In this document: positions 8,212 through 16,112 of the stretch, piece by piece
Layout: each line of letters starts with the position of its first letter
Numbering within the stretch: the stretch's first letter is position 1
Assembly: GCA_964466195.1 (NCBI GenBank)
Contig: CAYXMQ010000040.1
Coordinates: forward strand, 1 to 18,729
DNA from: PFJX01 sp964466195
GTDB taxonomy: Bacteria; Pseudomonadota; Gammaproteobacteria; Burkholderiales; Thiobacillaceae
Reading direction: 5' to 3'
DNA: 18,729 nt
The notes under the pieces: generated by a model
Seen by the model: only the letters and a program-made list of their open reading frames with translations
What the model was told of the DNA's origin: nothing
The model's database searches: none
Program-made: the position numbers and the translations under genes

Positions 8212-8239
8212 CTTTCGAAATAGGCTTTTATGCTAGAGT
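8212..8239 (+). promoter_or_regulatory. Candidate extended -10 promoter of the dynamin-like gene
   Basis: In the 169-bp mutM-to-GTPase gap, TGCTAGAGT (8231-8239) is an extended -10 (TGn plus TAGAGT). A weak -35 CTTTCG (8212-8217) lies 16 bp upstream. The predicted start near 8246 would leave about 50 nt of leader. It implies the GTPase can be transcribed independently of mutM. The rest of the gap (8129-8211) shows no other feature. Confidence 0.35.
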
Positions 8240-8297
8240 CCAGCCCAGAAAAATCGCGCCAGACATACCCAAACATGGCCCTGCTGGAGGCAGACTG

Positions 8298-10256
8298 ATG
8301 ACCACCGCATCTCTCGTCAACGACTTCGAGGCGTACAGCCAATGGCGCCTGGAGCTTTCGCGCCGCATCGCAGAATATCGCGCATGGCTGGGCAAAGAAG
8401 ATTTGAACGATTCGCAACGCGACTTGCGCCTGCAGCAGTTGATCGATCGCCTGGCGGAAGACAAGCTTCATGTCGCCTTCGTGGCCGAGTTTTCGCGCGG
8501 CAAGTCCGAACTCATCAATGCCATTTTCCTGTCCGACCTGAAGCAGCGCCTGCTGCCCTCGACGGCCGGCCGCACGACAATGTGCCCGACCGAGCTCCTG
8601 TATGACTCGAGCCGACCGGCGATGATCGAACTGCTGCCGATCGAATCGCGCAGCTCCAACGCCTCCATTTCGGAATACAAAGGCTACCCGGACGAATGGA
8701 CGATCGTGCCGATGGACACCTCTTCAGCCGACAACGTCGCACAGGCCATGCAGGAGGTTTGCAAGGTGAAATCGGTGTCTGCGGAAGAGGCCACCCGTTA
8801 CGGCTTGTTCATCCCGAACGACCCGCAGGCCAGCATGAACCAGAATGCCGATGGCACGGTCACCATCCCGGCCTGGCGCCACGCCATCATCAACTTTCCG
8901 CATCCCTTCCTGGAAAAGGGCCTGGTGGTTTACGACACGCCCGGCCTCAACGCCATCGGCGTGGAGCCGGAGCTCACTTTCAACCTGTTGCCGAATGCGC
9001 ATGCCGTACTGTTCGTCCTGGCCGCCGACACGGGCGTCACCAAGTCCGACATTGATGTCTGGCGCAGCCATATTTACGCCCGCGGCAAGAATCGCGGCCG
9101 CTTGGTTGCGCTCAACAAAATCGACGGCCTTTGGGACGACCTGAAAACCGAGGCCCAGATCGATGCGGAAATAACCAGCCAGGTCAAATCCTGCGCCGAA
9201 CTGCTGGGTATTGAAGAAAGCCAGATTTTTCCGGTTTCCGCCCAGAAAGGCCTGCTTGCCAAGATCAACGGCGACGCAGCTTTACTGAAACGCAGCCGCC
9301 TGGCCGAGCTGGAACAAGCGCTTTCGGATGAATTGATCTCCTCAAAACTAGCCATCGTGCGCGACCAGACCGAGGCGGAGTTAAGCGATCTGCTCGACAA
9401 CAGTCTGGCGCTGGTGCTGGCAAGGCAACGCGGCATCGAGGAACAGCTGAACGAACTCAAGGGCTTGCAAGGCAAGAACCAGGATGTTGTCGGCCATATC
9501 ATGACCAAGATCACCACGGACAAAGAAGACTTTGAACGCGGCCTGCAGCAATTCCAAGCACTGCGCTCGGTTTACGCCCAGCAAAGCATCAAGCTGTTCT
9601 CACAGATCGGCATGGACATTCTGCGCGGTGAAGTCCGCGACGCCCGCGAGAGCATGGTGAAAAGTCGCTTCACCAAAGGCATACGCGATGCCATGAGCAA
9701 TTTCTTCACTCGCGTCGACGAGCATCTGGAAAACGCCCATGGCCAGATTGAAGAAATCAACAAAATGATGGAAGCCATGTACCTCAAGCTTAATTTAGAG
9801 CATGGCATCAATCTGATCAGCATTCCCCCCTTTTCCATGCTGCGCTACCGCAAGGAATTGCAGCGCCTGGAAGAAGCGTATGACCAGCAGTTCAACAACT
9901 TCTATACCTTTCTCACCACCGAGCAGTACACGCTGACAACGCGCTTTTTCGAGACGTTAGCGAGCCGTGTCGTGCAAGTATTCGAAGTCTTGAACCGGGA
10001 TGTGGAGAACTGGCTGAAGGCGGTCATGTCGCCGATGGAAAGTCAGGTGCGTGAGCATCAGATGCAGTTGCGCCGCCGCCTGGAAAGCGTCAAGCGCATT
10101 CACAAAGCGGCCGATACATTGGATGACCGCATCGGCGAACTGGATCAGATGTACCTCGAGGCAAGGCGCCAACATGGCGAACTGAGCGAACTTTCCGAAG
10201 GCATTCGAGCGGCGCTGCTTCCCGCCGACGCGATAGCGGACCGACTCACCGCCTGA
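8298..10256 (+). CDS. Dynamin-like GTPase, uncharacterised
   Basis: The 652-residue product belongs to the bacterial dynamin-like or large GTPase group. The G domain has P-loop AEFSRGKS (63-70; Ala63 replaces the usual first Gly), a switch-I threonine region STAGRTTMCPTE (89-99), G3 DTPGLN (213-218) and G4 NKID (273-276). About 140 residues separate P-loop and G3, suggesting an insert. The C-terminal half (about 340-640) is helical, charged and coiled-coil-like, with no obvious transmembrane segment. A short hydrophobic stretch NLISIPPFSML might contact membrane. The ATG at 8298 has GGAGG 7 nt upstream; the frame stays open further upstream only through mutM, so a longer start is rejected. 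The function is unknown. Membrane remodelling or DNA-replication roles seen for other bacterial dynamins are possible but not shown here. Confidence 0.88.
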   Translation: MTTASLVNDFEAYSQWRLELSRRIAEYRAWLGKEDLNDSQRDLRLQQLIDRLAEDKLHVAFVAEFSRGKSELINAIFLSDLKQRLLPSTAGRTTMCPTELLYDSSRPAMIELLPIESRSSNASISEYKGYPDEWTIVPMDTSSADNVAQAMQEVCKVKSVSAEEATRYGLFIPNDPQASMNQNADGTVTIPAWRHAIINFPHPFLEKGLVVYDTPGLNAIGVEPELTFNLLPNAHAVLFVLAADTGVTKSDIDVWRSHIYARGKNRGRLVALNKIDGLWDDLKTEAQIDAEITSQVKSCAELLGIEESQIFPVSAQKGLLAKINGDAALLKRSRLAELEQALSDELISSKLAIVRDQTEAELSDLLDNSLALVLARQRGIEEQLNELKGLQGKNQDVVGHIMTKITTDKEDFERGLQQFQALRSVYAQQSIKLFSQIGMDILRGEVRDARESMVKSRFTKGIRDAMSNFFTRVDEHLENAHGQIEEINKMMEAMYLKLNLEHGINLISIPPFSMLRYRKELQRLEEAYDQQFNNFYTFLTTEQYTLTTRFFETLASRVVQVFEVLNRDVENWLKAVMSPMESQVREHQMQLRRRLESVKRIHKAADTLDDRIGELDQMYLEARRQHGELSELSEGIRAALLPADAIADRLTA

Positions 10257-10262
10257 CCAGGC

Positions 10263-10319
10263 GTCGGCAACAAAAAAGCGCGCCCGATTGCGTATCGGGC
10301 GCGCTTTTTTGTTGCCGAC
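10263..10319. terminator. Bidirectional intrinsic terminator
   Basis: A 57-nt perfect hairpin has 26-bp arms and a 5-nt TGCGT loop (10289-10293). The inner GC-rich stem GCGCGCCCGAT is flanked by A6 on the left arm and T6 on the right arm, so it works as a terminator read from either side. It lies 6 bp after the dynamin-like GTPase stop and 11 bp from the convergent ferredoxin stop. It should therefore end both transcripts. Confidence 0.92.
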
Positions 10320-10330
10320 AGCGCACGGCC

Positions 10331-10582
10331 TTACTTGGCGGCCGTCAATTTCTGGTACTTGGCCATCAGTTCATCCTGGTCTTCCACGTAATTCGGATTC
10401 AACGGAATGCAATCAACCGGGCAGACTTCGCGGCACTGCGGTGTATCGAAGTGGCCGACACATTCGGTGCACTTGTTCGGATCAATGATGTAAATGTCCT
10501 CGCCCTGCGAAATAGCATCATTGGGGCACTCCGGTTCACATACATCACAGTTGATGCATTCATCGGTAATCATCAAAGCCAT
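10331..10582 (-). CDS. yfhL: YfhL-type 2[4Fe-4S] ferredoxin
   Basis: This 83-residue ferredoxin has a first cysteine cluster C9-x2-C12-x2-C15-x3-C19 and a second C38-x2-C41-x8-C50-x3-C54, with an extra Cys58. The eight-residue loop inside the second motif and the C-terminal helix (ELMAKYQKL) mark the Allochromatium/YfhL subfamily, known for very low and unequal cluster potentials. It is a cytoplasmic electron carrier whose partner is not identifiable here. A good ribosome binding site (AAGGAAG) precedes the ATG. It is the last gene of the M16-rsmD-coaD unit, 33 bp after coaD. It could equally be labelled fdx. Confidence 0.93.
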   Translation of the reverse strand: MALMITDECINCDVCEPECPNDAISQGEDIYIIDPNKCTECVGHFDTPQCREVCPVDCIPLNPNYVEDQDELMAKYQKLTAAK

Positions 10583-10615
10583 GTAAAAACTTCCTTTTCA
10601 GTCCTGTTGAGCAAA

Positions 10616-11107
10616 TCAGGCCGCGAAACTGGCAGATAAGCGCGCAGCCACCAAGGGATGGACAAAAGGCGACACATCCCCGTGCAGCCGTGCAATTTCG
10701 CGCACCATGCTGGCGGAAACAAACATGTGCTGTTCCGCCGGCGTAAGAAAAACCGTTTCCATCTCCGGGTCCAGCCGCCGATTCATCCCGGCCAACTGGA
10801 ACTCGTATTCAAAATCTGACAATGCCCGCAAACCGCGCAACACCATACGCGAACCCACGCTGCGCACAAAATTCACCAGCAGGCCGTCAAACGGCATCAC
10901 CTTCACGCCCGGCAGCCCGGCCAGCACCTGGCGAGCCAAATCAACCCGCTCGTGCAGGCCGAAACAGGGCTTTTTCGGCGCGTTATCCGCCACAGCCACG
11001 ATCACCTCATCAAACAGATTCAAAGCGCGCCGAACGATGTCCTCATGCCCGCGCGTGAGCGGATCGAACGTGCCCGGATAGACAATCACACGACCAGAGG
11101 GATTCAA
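10616..11107 (-). CDS. coaD: Phosphopantetheine adenylyltransferase
   Basis: The 163-residue nucleotidyltransferase makes dephospho-CoA from 4'-phosphopantetheine and ATP, the penultimate CoA step. It contains VYPGTFDPLTRGHEDIVRRA-type core residues, with the T/HxGH motif as TRGH (18-21). It also has RGLRALSDFEYEFQLAGMNR and the C-terminal VSASMVREIA that corresponds to the ISSSxVRE motif. The chosen start is TTG at 11107, which overlaps the rsmD stop as TTGA and has GGAAG just upstream. The alternative is a GTG six codons later (Val7), which would give a shorter leader before YPGTFDP. Function is secure; the exact start is less so. Confidence 0.94.
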   Translation of the reverse strand: MNPSGRVIVYPGTFDPLTRGHEDIVRRALNLFDEVIVAVADNAPKKPCFGLHERVDLARQVLAGLPGVKVMPFDGLLVNFVRSVGSRMVLRGLRALSDFEYEFQLAGMNRRLDPEMETVFLTPAEQHMFVSASMVREIARLHGDVSPFVHPLVAARLSASFAA

Positions 11108-11685
11108 AGCGCTTCCAGCAAACAGAAATGGGACAAACCGGCCCGGCCCTGCCGAAAAACAGCAAACCCGGCAGGACTCAAATAGGTCGGGGATTCGGCG
11201 TAGATTTTACCGCCCGGACGTAATCGGGTCGAAGCACTTTGCAGCGCCGGAGCAAGCAAATCGAGATCGAACGGCGGATCGAGAAAAATCAGATCGAACA
11301 ATTCGCCGGCGCTGGCAAGATAGGCCAGCGCATCCATTTGCAGGATTTCCACATTGCGCGTTTGCAGCAGGCCGGCATTGTGCCGTAAAGCGTCACGCAC
11401 CTTGCCGTCGCGCTCCAACATGACGACCCGGGCGGCGCCGCGCGAGGCGGCCTCAAACCCGAGCGCGCCGCTACCCGCGAACGCATCCAGGCAGGCCAGA
11501 CCGTGCAGTCGCTGGCCCAACCAGTTGAACAGCGTCTCGCGCACACGATCCGGCGTCGGCCGCAATCCGCTTGCATCGGGGAAATGCAGAATTCGGCTGC
11601 GGTATTCGCCGCCGATGATGCGAACCGAATTGCCCGGCCGCGATTTTCCCGCTCCCTTACCGGCCACTTTTCTCTGCGGACCCAT
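11104..11685 (-). CDS. rsmD: 16S rRNA (guanine966-N2)-methyltransferase
   Basis: This 193-residue Rossmann-fold SAM methyltransferase modifies G966 of 16S rRNA in the small subunit. It shows RIIGGEYRSRIL (22-33), LRPTPDRVRETLFNWL (41-56), the SAM-binding loop DAFAGSGALGFEAASRGA (67-84) and the catalytic DPPF (136-139). The first 20 residues are basic and overlap the end of the upstream M16 gene by 29 bp. No clear ribosome binding site is visible, so translation is probably coupled. The rsmD-coaD pair is widely conserved. The C-terminal part matches the family but is short. Confidence 0.95.
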   Translation of the reverse strand: MGPQRKVAGKGAGKSRPGNSVRIIGGEYRSRILHFPDASGLRPTPDRVRETLFNWLGQRLHGLACLDAFAGSGALGFEAASRGAARVVMLERDGKVRDALRHNAGLLQTRNVEILQMDALAYLASAGELFDLIFLDPPFDLDLLAPALQSASTRLRPGGKIYAESPTYLSPAGFAVFRQGRAGLSHFCLLEAL

Positions 11686-12991
11686 CAGATTGGCCGCCGA
11701 CGATCACCGTCATGATCGCCGCAGGTTTCACGCGCGTCTGGAATGCGCGCAGGATGTCGTCCCGCGTCACCGCCGCGACTTGGTTCGAATACGTGTCCAG
11801 CCAATCCAGCGGCAGTTGATAAAAACCGATCATCGCCAGGTGTTCCACAATCTTCCGGTTGCTATCGATGCGCAGCGGAAAACCCCCGATCAGATTGTTC
11901 TTGGCCTGGGTCAACTCGGCTTCGCTCGGTCCCGCAGCCAGATAGCCGGTCAACTCCTCGCGCGCCGTCCGCACCGCTTCCTGAGTCGCGTCACGCCGGG
12001 TCTGCAAGCCGATTCGGAACGGACCGAGCTCACGCATGGGCATGAAATAACTGTAGGCGCTGTACGCCAGGCCTTTCTTCTGGCGGATGGACTCGGTCAG
12101 GCGAGAATCAAAACCGCCGCCGCCCAGGACATAGTTGCCCACCAGCAGCGGAAAATACTCCGGGTCTTCCCGCTTCATGCCGGGCAATCCCATGAACAGA
12201 TGGCTCTGCGTGGCATGGTGCGCAATGATCCGCTCGCGGCCCTGAGGATTCGCCTGCACCGCGGCTATCGGCGCCGCGGCATCGCCGGGCGGTAAATCCG
12301 CCGCCAAACGCTCGGCGATGTCCTCCGCTTCCGCCCTGGTCAGATCGCCCATCAAGGCGATAGACACATTCCTGGCCCGGTAATAGTCACGGTGGAACTG
12401 CGCCAGATCCGCCTGCGTGAGGCGCTGCACGGTAGCAACCTCGCCGCCTTCATTCAAAGCATACGGATGATCGCCATAGATCGCGGCCTGAAACGCCTTC
12501 TCGCCGATGCTTTCGGGCTTGGTGGCGGCTTCCTCCAAACCGGCGACGATGCGCGCCTTTTCCCGCTCCAGCACGGCGACATCGAAACGCGGCTGCGTCA
12601 GCACCGCCGCCAACAGGTTGACGGCCTGATCCCGTTCCGCCTTGCCGCTCAAGCTGCGCAAGGTGAACCCCGCCCGATCGGCGTCGAAGCGGCCGGACAT
12701 CACCGCACCGACATCGGCAAGCTTTTCCGCGATATCGCGTTCGGAATAGATTCCCGCACCCAGCCCCATAAGGTGGCGGGTCAGATTGGCCAAACCGGAC
12801 TTGTCCCGGCTATCGCGTGCGCTGCCGGCGTCGAAATCCACGCTCACATCGAGCATCGGCAGATCGTGGTTCTCGACAAACACCACGCGGGCGCCCTGCG
12901 GCGTCACCCAGTTCTGGATGTTCAGGCCGGCCCAAGCGGCGGACGCCGACCACAAAACCGCAACCATCGTCAGCGCCAACTTAGCGAACAT
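11657..12991 (-). CDS. M16-family peptidase-like protein, catalytic motif lost
   Basis: This 444-residue secreted protein has a clear signal peptide (MFAKLALTMVAVLWSASAAWA) followed by a two-lobed M16 (insulinase/pitrilysin) fold, with the R/Y-type loop GLAYSAYSYF near residue 335. At the place of the zinc motif HxxEH it reads NLTRH (69-73), so His, Glu and the metal site are gone. It is therefore predicted non-catalytic. It most likely pairs with the upstream active M16 protein, as in other two-subunit M16 systems. The start ATG at 12991 has GGGAG about 7 nt upstream and overlaps the upstream gene by 11 bp. A longer reading frame upstream overlaps that gene extensively and has no signal peptide, so I rejected it. 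Confidence 0.88.
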   Translation of the reverse strand: MFAKLALTMVAVLWSASAAWAGLNIQNWVTPQGARVVFVENHDLPMLDVSVDFDAGSARDSRDKSGLANLTRHLMGLGAGIYSERDIAEKLADVGAVMSGRFDADRAGFTLRSLSGKAERDQAVNLLAAVLTQPRFDVAVLEREKARIVAGLEEAATKPESIGEKAFQAAIYGDHPYALNEGGEVATVQRLTQADLAQFHRDYYRARNVSIALMGDLTRAEAEDIAERLAADLPPGDAAAPIAAVQANPQGRERIIAHHATQSHLFMGLPGMKREDPEYFPLLVGNYVLGGGGFDSRLTESIRQKKGLAYSAYSYFMPMRELGPFRIGLQTRRDATQEAVRTAREELTGYLAAGPSEAELTQAKNNLIGGFPLRIDSNRKIVEHLAMIGFYQLPLDWLDTYSNQVAAVTRDDILRAFQTRVKPAAIMTVIVGGQSDGSAEKSGR

Positions 12992-14405
12992 GGCCGGCTC
13001 CCGAGATAGCACCCGGCATCGCCGTCTTGCCCTCCGGCATCGGCAGCGGGTCCAGCACGGCGACGGTGAGTCGGTCATCGACCAGATACGTCTTAGCCGC
13101 ATCGCGCACCTGCTCAGCCGTCACGGCTTTGAGTTTGGCGTAACGGGTATCGCGCGCCCGGTAATCCAACCCTGCCGTCGTCCATTCGCCAATCTGCATG
13201 GCCTGGTAGAACAGCGAATCCTGCTGATAAATCTGGCTGGCCAATACTTGCGCCTTGACCCGGCTCAACTCTGATTCGCTGACCCCATCCTTGACCAGAC
13301 GGGCGATTTCTTCCTTCAACGCCGCCTCAACCTGCTCGACAGATTTTCCTTCCACCGGCGAAGCGTCGACCGAGAACATGCCCGGGCCGCGCGCAATCGA
13401 GTCGTAGCCTGCGCTCGCCTCGGTGGCGAGCTGCTTGTCGCGCACCAGCGACTGATTCAGGCGTGCGGAAGCATGCCCGTCCAGCACGCCGGCCAGTATC
13501 TCCAGCGCATAGGGATCCGAGTCCGCCGCCGGATCATTCAAGCGCGGCGCTTGCCAGACCAGCGCCACCACCGGCAATTTGGCCGGTGCGCGCACCGTGA
13601 CCTGCTTCATGCCGACCTGCACCGGCTCCTGTTGCGGCTTGCGCTCGGGCAGCGCGCGGCTGGGAATGGCGCCGAAATACTGTTGCGACCAGGCGAACAC
13701 CTGCGCCGGATCGACATCGCCGGCCACCACCAGGGTCGCATTGTTGGGTGCATACCAACGCTCATACCAGCGCCGTGCATCGGCCACAGTCATGTTCTTC
13801 AGATCGTCCATCCAACCAATCACCGGATGCCGATACGGATGCGTTTGATACGCCGTAGCCATCAGGGCTTCGTATAACTTGGCCTGTGCATTGTCCTCGG
13901 TACGCATGCGACGCTCTTCCATGACGACATTGATTTCCTTGGCGAACTCGTCGGCGGACAACACCAGATTGGCCATGCGATCCGCTTCCAGCTTCAGCGC
14001 CAACTCCAAGCGGTCCTTTTGCAAGGTCTGGAAATACGCTGTGTGGTCGCGCGACGTGAAGGCATTCTCACGCCCGCCCGCCGCCGCGATGCGCTTGGAA
14101 AAATCCCCTGCAGGCACGTCCTTTGTGCCTTTGAACATCATGTGTTCCAGCACATGGGCGACGCCGGTCGTGCCGTAGCTCTCATCCATGCTGCCGGCGC
14201 GGTACCAGACCTGGGATACCGCCACGGGCGCGCGGCGGTCCGTTTTGACGATGACTTTCAGACCATTCGACAGCATCTGCTCGGCCACTTCCGCCTTGGC
14301 GGGCAAGGCCAAAGTCAGGCTGATCGCGCTCGCGGCGAGCAGCCGGAATACGGGGAAAGATTGATTCATCTGGGGCGTAGGAGTCATGGGTAAATGGGCT
14401 CGCAT
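12981..14405 (-). CDS. Secreted M16-family zinc metallopeptidase
   Basis: This 474-residue protein (from the first ATG) has a signal peptide ending near ALPAKA. The inverted zinc motif HVLEH (84-88) and a distal glutamate in VMEERR (163/164) make a complete M16 active site. The R/Y C-lobe follows. It is expected to act in the periplasm on peptides or small proteins; the substrate is unknown. Starts at codons 1, 7 or 13 are all possible, and none has a clear ribosome binding site. Met13 gives the most typical signal peptide. It heads the M16-M16-rsmD-coaD-ferredoxin unit and is divergent from ftsY with only 46 bp between. PqqL-like and mitochondrial processing peptidase-like proteins are relatives. 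Confidence 0.92.
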   Translation of the reverse strand: MRAHLPMTPTPQMNQSFPVFRLLAASAISLTLALPAKAEVAEQMLSNGLKVIVKTDRRAPVAVSQVWYRAGSMDESYGTTGVAHVLEHMMFKGTKDVPAGDFSKRIAAAGGRENAFTSRDHTAYFQTLQKDRLELALKLEADRMANLVLSADEFAKEINVVMEERRMRTEDNAQAKLYEALMATAYQTHPYRHPVIGWMDDLKNMTVADARRWYERWYAPNNATLVVAGDVDPAQVFAWSQQYFGAIPSRALPERKPQQEPVQVGMKQVTVRAPAKLPVVALVWQAPRLNDPAADSDPYALEILAGVLDGHASARLNQSLVRDKQLATEASAGYDSIARGPGMFSVDASPVEGKSVEQVEAALKEEIARLVKDGVSESELSRVKAQVLASQIYQQDSLFYQAMQIGEWTTAGLDYRARDTRYAKLKAVTAEQVRDAAKTYLVDDRLTVAVLDPLPMPEGKTAMPGAISGAGHVR

Positions 14406-14451
14406 GATAGAATTTATCGGCTTACAACGCAGCCTCTGACTTCCCTATCCC

Positions 14452-15462
14452 GTGTTTGGTTTCTTCAAATCTGGCAAAACCGACCCTGCTGCTGCAGCCA
14501 CGGTCGAAGCAGCCGCAGTCCCTCCCGCGCCTGCCGCCGTCGAACCCGCTCGCCTGTCGTGGGCGCAGCGTCTCAAGCAGGGCCTTTCCCGCACCAGCGG
14601 TGCGCTGACCGGCCAGATCGCCGGCTTGTTCGGCGTCGGCGCCAAAATCGACGATGCGCTGTTCGAGGAGTTGGAAACGATCCTGCTTTCCGCCGACGTG
14701 GGTGTCGAAGCCACGCAACATCTGACCGATCGTCTGCGCGCACGGGTCAAGAAAGACCGGCTCAGCGAGGCAGCTCAACTCAAGTCAGCCTTGAAAAACG
14801 AACTCGCCGAACTGCTCGCGCCGCTGGAAAAGCCTCTCGACATCAATACCGCGCGTCCGTTCGTGATCATGCTGGCCGGCATCAACGGCGCCGGCAAGAC
14901 CACCACGATCGGCAAACTGGCCTGCCGCTACCAGGCGGAAGGCAAAAGCGTCCTCCTGGCGGCGGGCGATACGTTCCGCGCAGCGGCACGCGAACAACTG
15001 GCCGAATGGGGCAAGCGCAACAACGTCGAGGTCATCGCCTCGCAGGGCGGCGACCCCGCCGCCGTGATTTTCGATGCCATCCATTCCGCCAAGGCGCGCG
15101 GCATCGACATCGTCCTGGCGGATACCGCCGGCCGTCTGCCGACGCAACTGAACCTGATGGACGAGATTCGCAAGGTCAAGCGCGTCATCCAGAAAGCCGA
15201 CCCCAGCGCGCCGCATGAAGTGCTGCTGGTGCTCGATGCCAACATCGGCCAGAACGCACTCGCCCAAGTCAAGGCTTTCGACGACGCCCTGGGCCTCACC
15301 GGCCTGGTCATGACCAAACTTGACGGCACGGCCAAGGGCGGCGTGATTGCCGCCCTGGCCAAGAAACAACCGGTGCCGGTGCGCTACATCGGCGTCGGCG
15401 AAGGGCTGGAGGATCTGCAGCCGTTCCGGGTTGCCGAGTTTGTCGACGCGCTGTTCTCATGA
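14452..15462 (+). CDS. ftsY: Signal recognition particle receptor FtsY
   Basis: This 336-residue SRP GTPase docks ribosome-SRP complexes at the inner membrane for cotranslational insertion. It has a short alanine/proline-rich A region (about 10-35), an N domain, and a G domain with G1 GINGAGKTT (143-151), DTFRAAA (173-179), G3 DTAGR (224-228) and TKLDGTAKGG (288-297). The A region is much shorter than the long acidic one of E. coli FtsY. The start is GTG at 14452, giving MFGFFKSGK, a common FtsY start; no ribosome binding site is obvious. It overlaps ftsE by ATGA. It is divergent from the M16 pair. Confidence 0.97.
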   Translation: MFGFFKSGKTDPAAAATVEAAAVPPAPAAVEPARLSWAQRLKQGLSRTSGALTGQIAGLFGVGAKIDDALFEELETILLSADVGVEATQHLTDRLRARVKKDRLSEAAQLKSALKNELAELLAPLEKPLDINTARPFVIMLAGINGAGKTTTIGKLACRYQAEGKSVLLAAGDTFRAAAREQLAEWGKRNNVEVIASQGGDPAAVIFDAIHSAKARGIDIVLADTAGRLPTQLNLMDEIRKVKRVIQKADPSAPHEVLLVLDANIGQNALAQVKAFDDALGLTGLVMTKLDGTAKGGVIAALAKKQPVPVRYIGVGEGLEDLQPFRVAEFVDALFS

Positions 15463-16112
15463 TCGAACTTTCCGACGTCACCAAACGCTATCCGGGCGGC
15501 CACGAGGCGCTGTCCAATCTCAACCTGACCATCGCGCAGGGTGAATTGGTTTTTCTCACCGGCCATTCCGGCGCCGGCAAAAGCACCTTGCTGAAGTTGA
15601 TTGCCGCGATCGAACGGCCGACCACCGGCAATGTCGTCGTCAACGGACAAAACGTCGGGCGCATGAAGCGCCCGGTGCTGCCATTCTTCCGCCGCAATAT
15701 CGGCCTGATTTTTCAGGATCACAAACTGCTCTACGACCGCAGCGTGTTCGACAACGTACTGTTGCCGCTGCACATCCAGGGCATGACCGGCGCGGATGCC
15801 GCCAAACGCGTGCGCGCTGCGCTCGACAAGGTCGGCCTGCTGAACAAGGAAAAATCGCGTCCGATCGCACTTTCCGGCGGCGAGCAACAACGTTTGTGCA
15901 TCGCCCGTGCGATCGTCAGCCGCCCTGCCCTGGTGCTGGCGGACGAACCCACCGCCAATCTCGACGATGCCTACGCCCGCGACATCATGGACATGTTCCG
16001 CGCATTCAACGAAGTCGGCGTCACGCTGGTCATTTCCACCCACGATCAGGAATTGATCCACCGCTACGGCGGCCGTTCGGTCAACCTGGCTTACGGGAAA
16101 CTGGTGACATGA
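15459..16112 (+). CDS. ftsE: Cell division ATP-binding protein FtsE
   Basis: This 217-residue ABC ATPase has Walker A GHSGAGKS (35-42), Q-loop FQD (85-87), signature LSGGEQQR (138-145), Walker B LVLADEP (158-164) and the switch His in STHD. With FtsX it forms the septal complex that activates periplasmic murein hydrolases through EnvC or PcsB-type partners. The ATG overlaps the ftsY stop and the gene ends in a 4-nt overlap with ftsX, so ftsYEX forms a tight translationally coupled operon. Confidence 0.97.
   Translation: MIELSDVTKRYPGGHEALSNLNLTIAQGELVFLTGHSGAGKSTLLKLIAAIERPTTGNVVVNGQNVGRMKRPVLPFFRRNIGLIFQDHKLLYDRSVFDNVLLPLHIQGMTGADAAKRVRAALDKVGLLNKEKSRPIALSGGEQQRLCIARAIVSRPALVLADEPTANLDDAYARDIMDMFRAFNEVGVTLVISTHDQELIHRYGGRSVNLAYGKLVT

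Noticed and set aside
7833..8297. N-terminal extension of the dynamin-like GTPase
   Set aside because: The extra codons overlap mutM out of frame and then run through non-coding sequence; the ATG at 8298 has a strong GGAGG site.
12992..13102. Upstream extension of the second M16 gene
   Set aside because: It would overlap the first M16 gene by 122 bp and hide the obvious signal peptide starting at 12991.
15896..16108. Upstream extension of ftsX inside ftsE
   Set aside because: The extension is an out-of-frame reading of the FtsE Walker B region; the ATGA junction at 16109 gives the family-length protein.
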